Shown here: positions 4,550 to 7,098 of the stretch, in pieces
Numbering within the stretch: position 1 is the stretch's first letter
Layout of the letters: each line of letters starts with the position of its first letter
NCBI GenBank assembly: GCA_964651325.1
Contig: CAZYXP010000189.1
Span: 1 to 7,098 of the forward strand
DNA: 7,098 nucleotides
Source: JADFOB01 sp964651325
Lineage (GTDB): Bacteria > Planctomycetota > Phycisphaerae > UBA1845
Reading direction: 5' to 3'
Program-made: the position numbers and the translations under genes
The notes under the pieces: model-generated
Seen by the model: only the letters and a program-made list of their open reading frames with translations
Told to the model about the DNA's origin: nothing
The model's database searches: none

Positions 4550-6954
4550 TCTCACTTAATTGGATCAAGGATTACGTTGATCTTCCGGGCGCACTAGACC
4601 CGCGCGATCTGGCCGAGCGGCTGACCGTCACGACCGCTGAAGTCGAGGGCACGCAACGCATCGTGATCGGCGCCGAAGGGTTGATCGTTGCCCGTGTTGA
4701 ATCCGTGCAGCCGATTGGCGAAAACGCCAAGCTCAAAGAGGCGATGCTCGATCTGGGCGGCGGCAAGACCGCTACCACCGTCACCGCCGCGCCGGTGCTG
4801 CACCCCGGCGATCACGTCATCTACGCGCCGCCCGGCGCCTCGGTGGCCAGGCTGGGGACCATCCGCGAATCAACCGTCGCAAATCGCCCCAGCGTGGGGA
4901 TGATCTTGCCCGGCGACGCGCTCGGCATGGAATTGGCCGCCAGCGAAGCGGTCTTCCTTGGCGAGGAATTCCAACCCGGAGACCCGCTCGCGGCGGAGCT
5001 CTTCGAGGATTGGGTCATCGAAATCGACAACAAATCGCTGACCCACCGCCCCGATCTCTGGGGGCACTACGGCATCGCCCGCGAAATCGCGGCCATGCTC
5101 GAAATGCCGCTAAAGCCTTATCCGCTGGCCCCTGCGGAAATGCTCCACGAAGGGAGTAGGCCCGCGTTTTCCGTTTCCATCGCCAATCCGCATGCCTGTC
5201 GGCGCTACAGCGGCATAGTCGTTGAAGGCGTGCCCACGCGCCCGGCGCCGCTGTGGATGCAATTGCGTCTTGGGCGCGTTGGATTAAGGCCCATCAGCGG
5301 GTTGGTGGATCTAACCAACTACATCATGACGGACCTCGGGCAACCCATGCACGCGTTCGACGCCGCCCACGCGGACGCCATCGAAGTTGACTGGGCCAAA
5401 GATGGCGAAACGTTCGAAACGCTCGACGGCGTCAAGCGAACGCTCACCGGTGACGACCTGATGATTCAAAGCGGTGGGAAGTCCGTGGCCATTGCGGGTG
5501 TTATGGGTGGCGCGGAAACAGAGGTTTCGGAATCAACTCGATCCTTGCTCCTCGAGTCGGCCAATTTCGATCCCACCACCATTCGGCGCACGGCCGGTCG
5601 CCTTGGTTTGCGAACCGACGCCAGCGCTCGATTCGAGAAGTCCCTCGATCCGGCCCATACGGAAACCGCGATCCGCCGGTTCCTTCATCTTGCCCGCGAG
5701 ATCTATCCCGACCTTTCCCTCGCCACGCGCTTGGGTGACTGCTTCCCCTCGCCGCCGCAATCCGTCCACGTTTCGGTTAATCCACAGCATGTGTCGCGCA
5801 CCATCGGCGCCGAGCTCTCCATCGATCGCGCGACAAAAATCCTAGCGCCGCTCGGCTTCGGCGTCTCCGCGCAGGAGACGGCTTGGCGCGTGAGCGTTCC
5901 ATCCTTTCGCGCGGCCAACGACGTTTCGATTGAAGCCGATGTCATCGAAGAACTCGCGCGCTACGTCGGGTACGGCAACATTCCGCCGGCCATGCCGCAA
6001 GTGGCCATGCGCCGATTTGAGCCCAACGCCCGGCACCGCTTGGAAAAAAATACGCTCACCCATTTTACCTCCGCAGAAGGATTCAACGAAATCCACGGGT
6101 ATCTTTGGTATGACACCGCATGGCTCACTCAACTCGGGATCGATAGCGGCGTTTGCGTCGAATTGAAGAATCCGGCCGCGGCCGGGCTCGAGCGATTCCG
6201 CCGTTCGTTGGTCCCCGGGTTGCTTGCGGCCGCCAACCGCAATCGGCACCATTTCACGAAGTTCTCCCTGATCGAAATGGGCAGCGTCTTCGAGCCCGGC
6301 GATCCGGACGATCGGGAATGCCGCCACGTGGGGTTGTTGATGGCCCGCCGCGCCAAAAAGGCCGACGAGGCCTTGCTGATCCAGCTCAAGGGCGCCGTCG
6401 AGCGATGGGCTTGGTATCAGTACGCCCGCCGTATCAACTATGTCCCCACGCCGCTCGCTTCCGCCGAGGCGATCGGCCCTTGGGCGTGTCCTCATCGCAG
6501 CGCTTCCATCCTCCTGGCCGACACCTGTGTTGGGAGTTTGAGCGTCATCGATTCGACACTCAAGAGAAAGATGGACGATCATTGGGCCTCTTGGTCTATC
6601 GCGTGGGCCGAATTGCGGCTTGATGGCCCGGCACTGATAGATCCGCGAACTGAATCGCTGTCTACCATTCCAGCGTTTCCTCTTGTGGAAATGGATTTTT
6701 CCTTCGTCGTGCCCGCGACGACGGCGTTCGCGCAAGTCATCGACGCGCTCGGTCGGTTCGAGCACGCCGCGCACCGGCAAACGCGTTTCGTCGAAAGCTA
6801 CGAAGGCAAGTCTGTTGGATCCGGCAAGCGTAGCCTGACCGTTCGCCTGATCGCCGGAGACACGGCGAGAACGCTGTCGCAATCTGATACGGACGATTTC
6901 CACGCCGCGTTCGAAACCCACTTGAAAGGCTGCGGCTATGAAATCCGCGCATGA
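4543..6954 (+). CDS. pheT: Phenylalanine--tRNA ligase beta subunit
   Basis: Beta subunit of phenylalanyl-tRNA synthetase, which binds tRNA-Phe and hydrolyses mischarged Tyr-tRNA-Phe. It has 803 residues, full length for the family. It opens with MLISLNWIKDYVDLP. An EMAP/OB-fold tRNA-binding domain spans about 42-152. The B3/4 editing domain spans about 215-375: VDLTNYIM with T258 and N259, GQPMHAFD with H270, and GVMGGAETEV with E325 keep the expected editing-site residues, followed by RTDASARFEKSLDP (357-370). B5 (about 405-475) ends in EELARYVGYGNIPP. The catalytic-like core covers about 490-690, with RFRRSLVPGLL (551-561) and a KFSLIEMG strand (573-580). The C-terminal FDX-ACB anticodon-binding domain runs about 708-803, including FVESYEGKSVGSGKRSLTVRL. 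The linker EIDNKSLTHRPDLWGHYGIARE region (160-181) is a recognised PheT variant of the common TPNRPD motif. The ATG at 4543 has a weak ribosome site, so coupling to upstream translation is likely. Confidence 0.97.
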   Translation: MLISLNWIKDYVDLPGALDPRDLAERLTVTTAEVEGTQRIVIGAEGLIVARVESVQPIGENAKLKEAMLDLGGGKTATTVTAAPVLHPGDHVIYAPPGASVARLGTIRESTVANRPSVGMILPGDALGMELAASEAVFLGEEFQPGDPLAAELFEDWVIEIDNKSLTHRPDLWGHYGIAREIAAMLEMPLKPYPLAPAEMLHEGSRPAFSVSIANPHACRRYSGIVVEGVPTRPAPLWMQLRLGRVGLRPISGLVDLTNYIMTDLGQPMHAFDAAHADAIEVDWAKDGETFETLDGVKRTLTGDDLMIQSGGKSVAIAGVMGGAETEVSESTRSLLLESANFDPTTIRRTAGRLGLRTDASARFEKSLDPAHTETAIRRFLHLAREIYPDLSLATRLGDCFPSPPQSVHVSVNPQHVSRTIGAELSIDRATKILAPLGFGVSAQETAWRVSVPSFRAANDVSIEADVIEELARYVGYGNIPPAMPQVAMRRFEPNARHRLEKNTLTHFTSAEGFNEIHGYLWYDTAWLTQLGIDSGVCVELKNPAAAGLERFRRSLVPGLLAAANRNRHHFTKFSLIEMGSVFEPGDPDDRECRHVGLLMARRAKKADEALLIQLKGAVERWAWYQYARRINYVPTPLASAEAIGPWACPHRSASILLADTCVGSLSVIDSTLKRKMDDHWASWSIAWAELRLDGPALIDPRTESLSTIPAFPLVEMDFSFVVPATTAFAQVIDALGRFEHAAHRQTRFVESYEGKSVGSGKRSLTVRLIAGDTARTLSQSDTDDFHAAFETHLKGCGYEIRA

Positions 6955-7028
6955 CCCCCCCGAGACGATCGCGGTCCCCTCTAGCCGAACCGCGCCCGTA
7001 AGGAAGCGGCCCGGGCCAAGCGAGTCTT

Positions 7029-7098
7029 GTGTCTCCTAATCCCGCCGGCAACCCCACGCCGGAACATTGGCCCATCCCGTTCGCCATCTACACCTCAC
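7029..7098 (+). CDS. Possible start of a downstream gene, truncated by the window end
   Basis: A GTG at 7029 opens a frame that stays open to the last base, encoding 23 residues beginning VSPNPAGNPTPEHWP and continuing PFAIYTS. An in-frame stop at 6999-7001 makes this GTG the only candidate visible. AAGGA at 7000-7004 is 24 nt away, too far for a normal Shine-Dalgarno. The residue mix looks protein-like but is too short to assign. Confidence 0.25.
   Translation, partial: MSPNPAGNPTPEHWPIPFAIYTS

Noticed and set aside
5842..6921. A 359-codon frame on the - strand
   Set aside because: It is wholly antisense to pheT, whose family assignment is certain. Long antisense frames are common in GC-rich genes, and the translation shows no domain pattern.
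1..7098. CRISPR arrays, tRNA or rRNA genes, insertion sequences
   Set aside because: No regularly spaced direct repeats, tRNA-like cloverleaf segments, rRNA motifs or transposase frames were seen on either strand.

Overview
The window is a GC-rich bacterial segment with all recognisable genes on the + strand. It reads as two blocks. The first (about 1-3074) is an unusual pair: the 3' part of a Vps4/CdvC/Cdc48-type classical AAA+ ATPase gene, then a gene whose product looks like an SPFH (band 7/prohibitin-like) domain fused to a C-terminal, probably seven-bladed, WD40-like beta-propeller. The second (about 3417-6954) is the housekeeping pair pheS-pheT, encoding both subunits of phenylalanyl-tRNA synthetase. 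The organism cannot be fixed from the sequence. High GC, a Vps4-like ATPase with an MIT-like N-terminus, a propeller fusion and a GC-rich palindrome in an intergenic stretch would fit a Planctomycetota-like bacterium, but that is inference.

Layout: 1-1020 AAA+ ATPase, open at the left edge and so probably 5'-truncated. 1021-1286 is a 266-bp spacer with a cluster of small palindromes, including a perfect 7-bp GC-rich hairpin, and a possible 23-codon leader ORF. 1287-3074 is the SPFH-propeller gene. 3075-3416 is a 342-bp spacer with an inverted repeat and a stem-loop, but no recognisable gene. 3417-4481 is pheS, with a TTG start behind a good Shine-Dalgarno sequence. 4478-4549 is a 23-codon mini-ORF overlapping both the pheS stop and the pheT start. 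4543-6954 is pheT. 6955-7098 is a tail in which a GTG-initiated frame may begin another gene that leaves the window.

How the parts may work together: PheS and PheT form the (alpha-beta)2 synthetase that charges tRNA-Phe, and PheT also carries the B3/4 editing domain. The AAA-SPFH pair recalls known partnerships of hexameric AAA+ machines with ring- or cage-forming SPFH proteins (FtsH with HflK/HflC, m-AAA protease with prohibitins). Here, though, the ATPase is of the Vps4/Cdc48 unfoldase type without a protease domain, and the SPFH protein has no visible membrane anchor and carries a propeller. This is the part of the window most likely to be a poorly described system. The partnership is inferred from domain content and gene order only.
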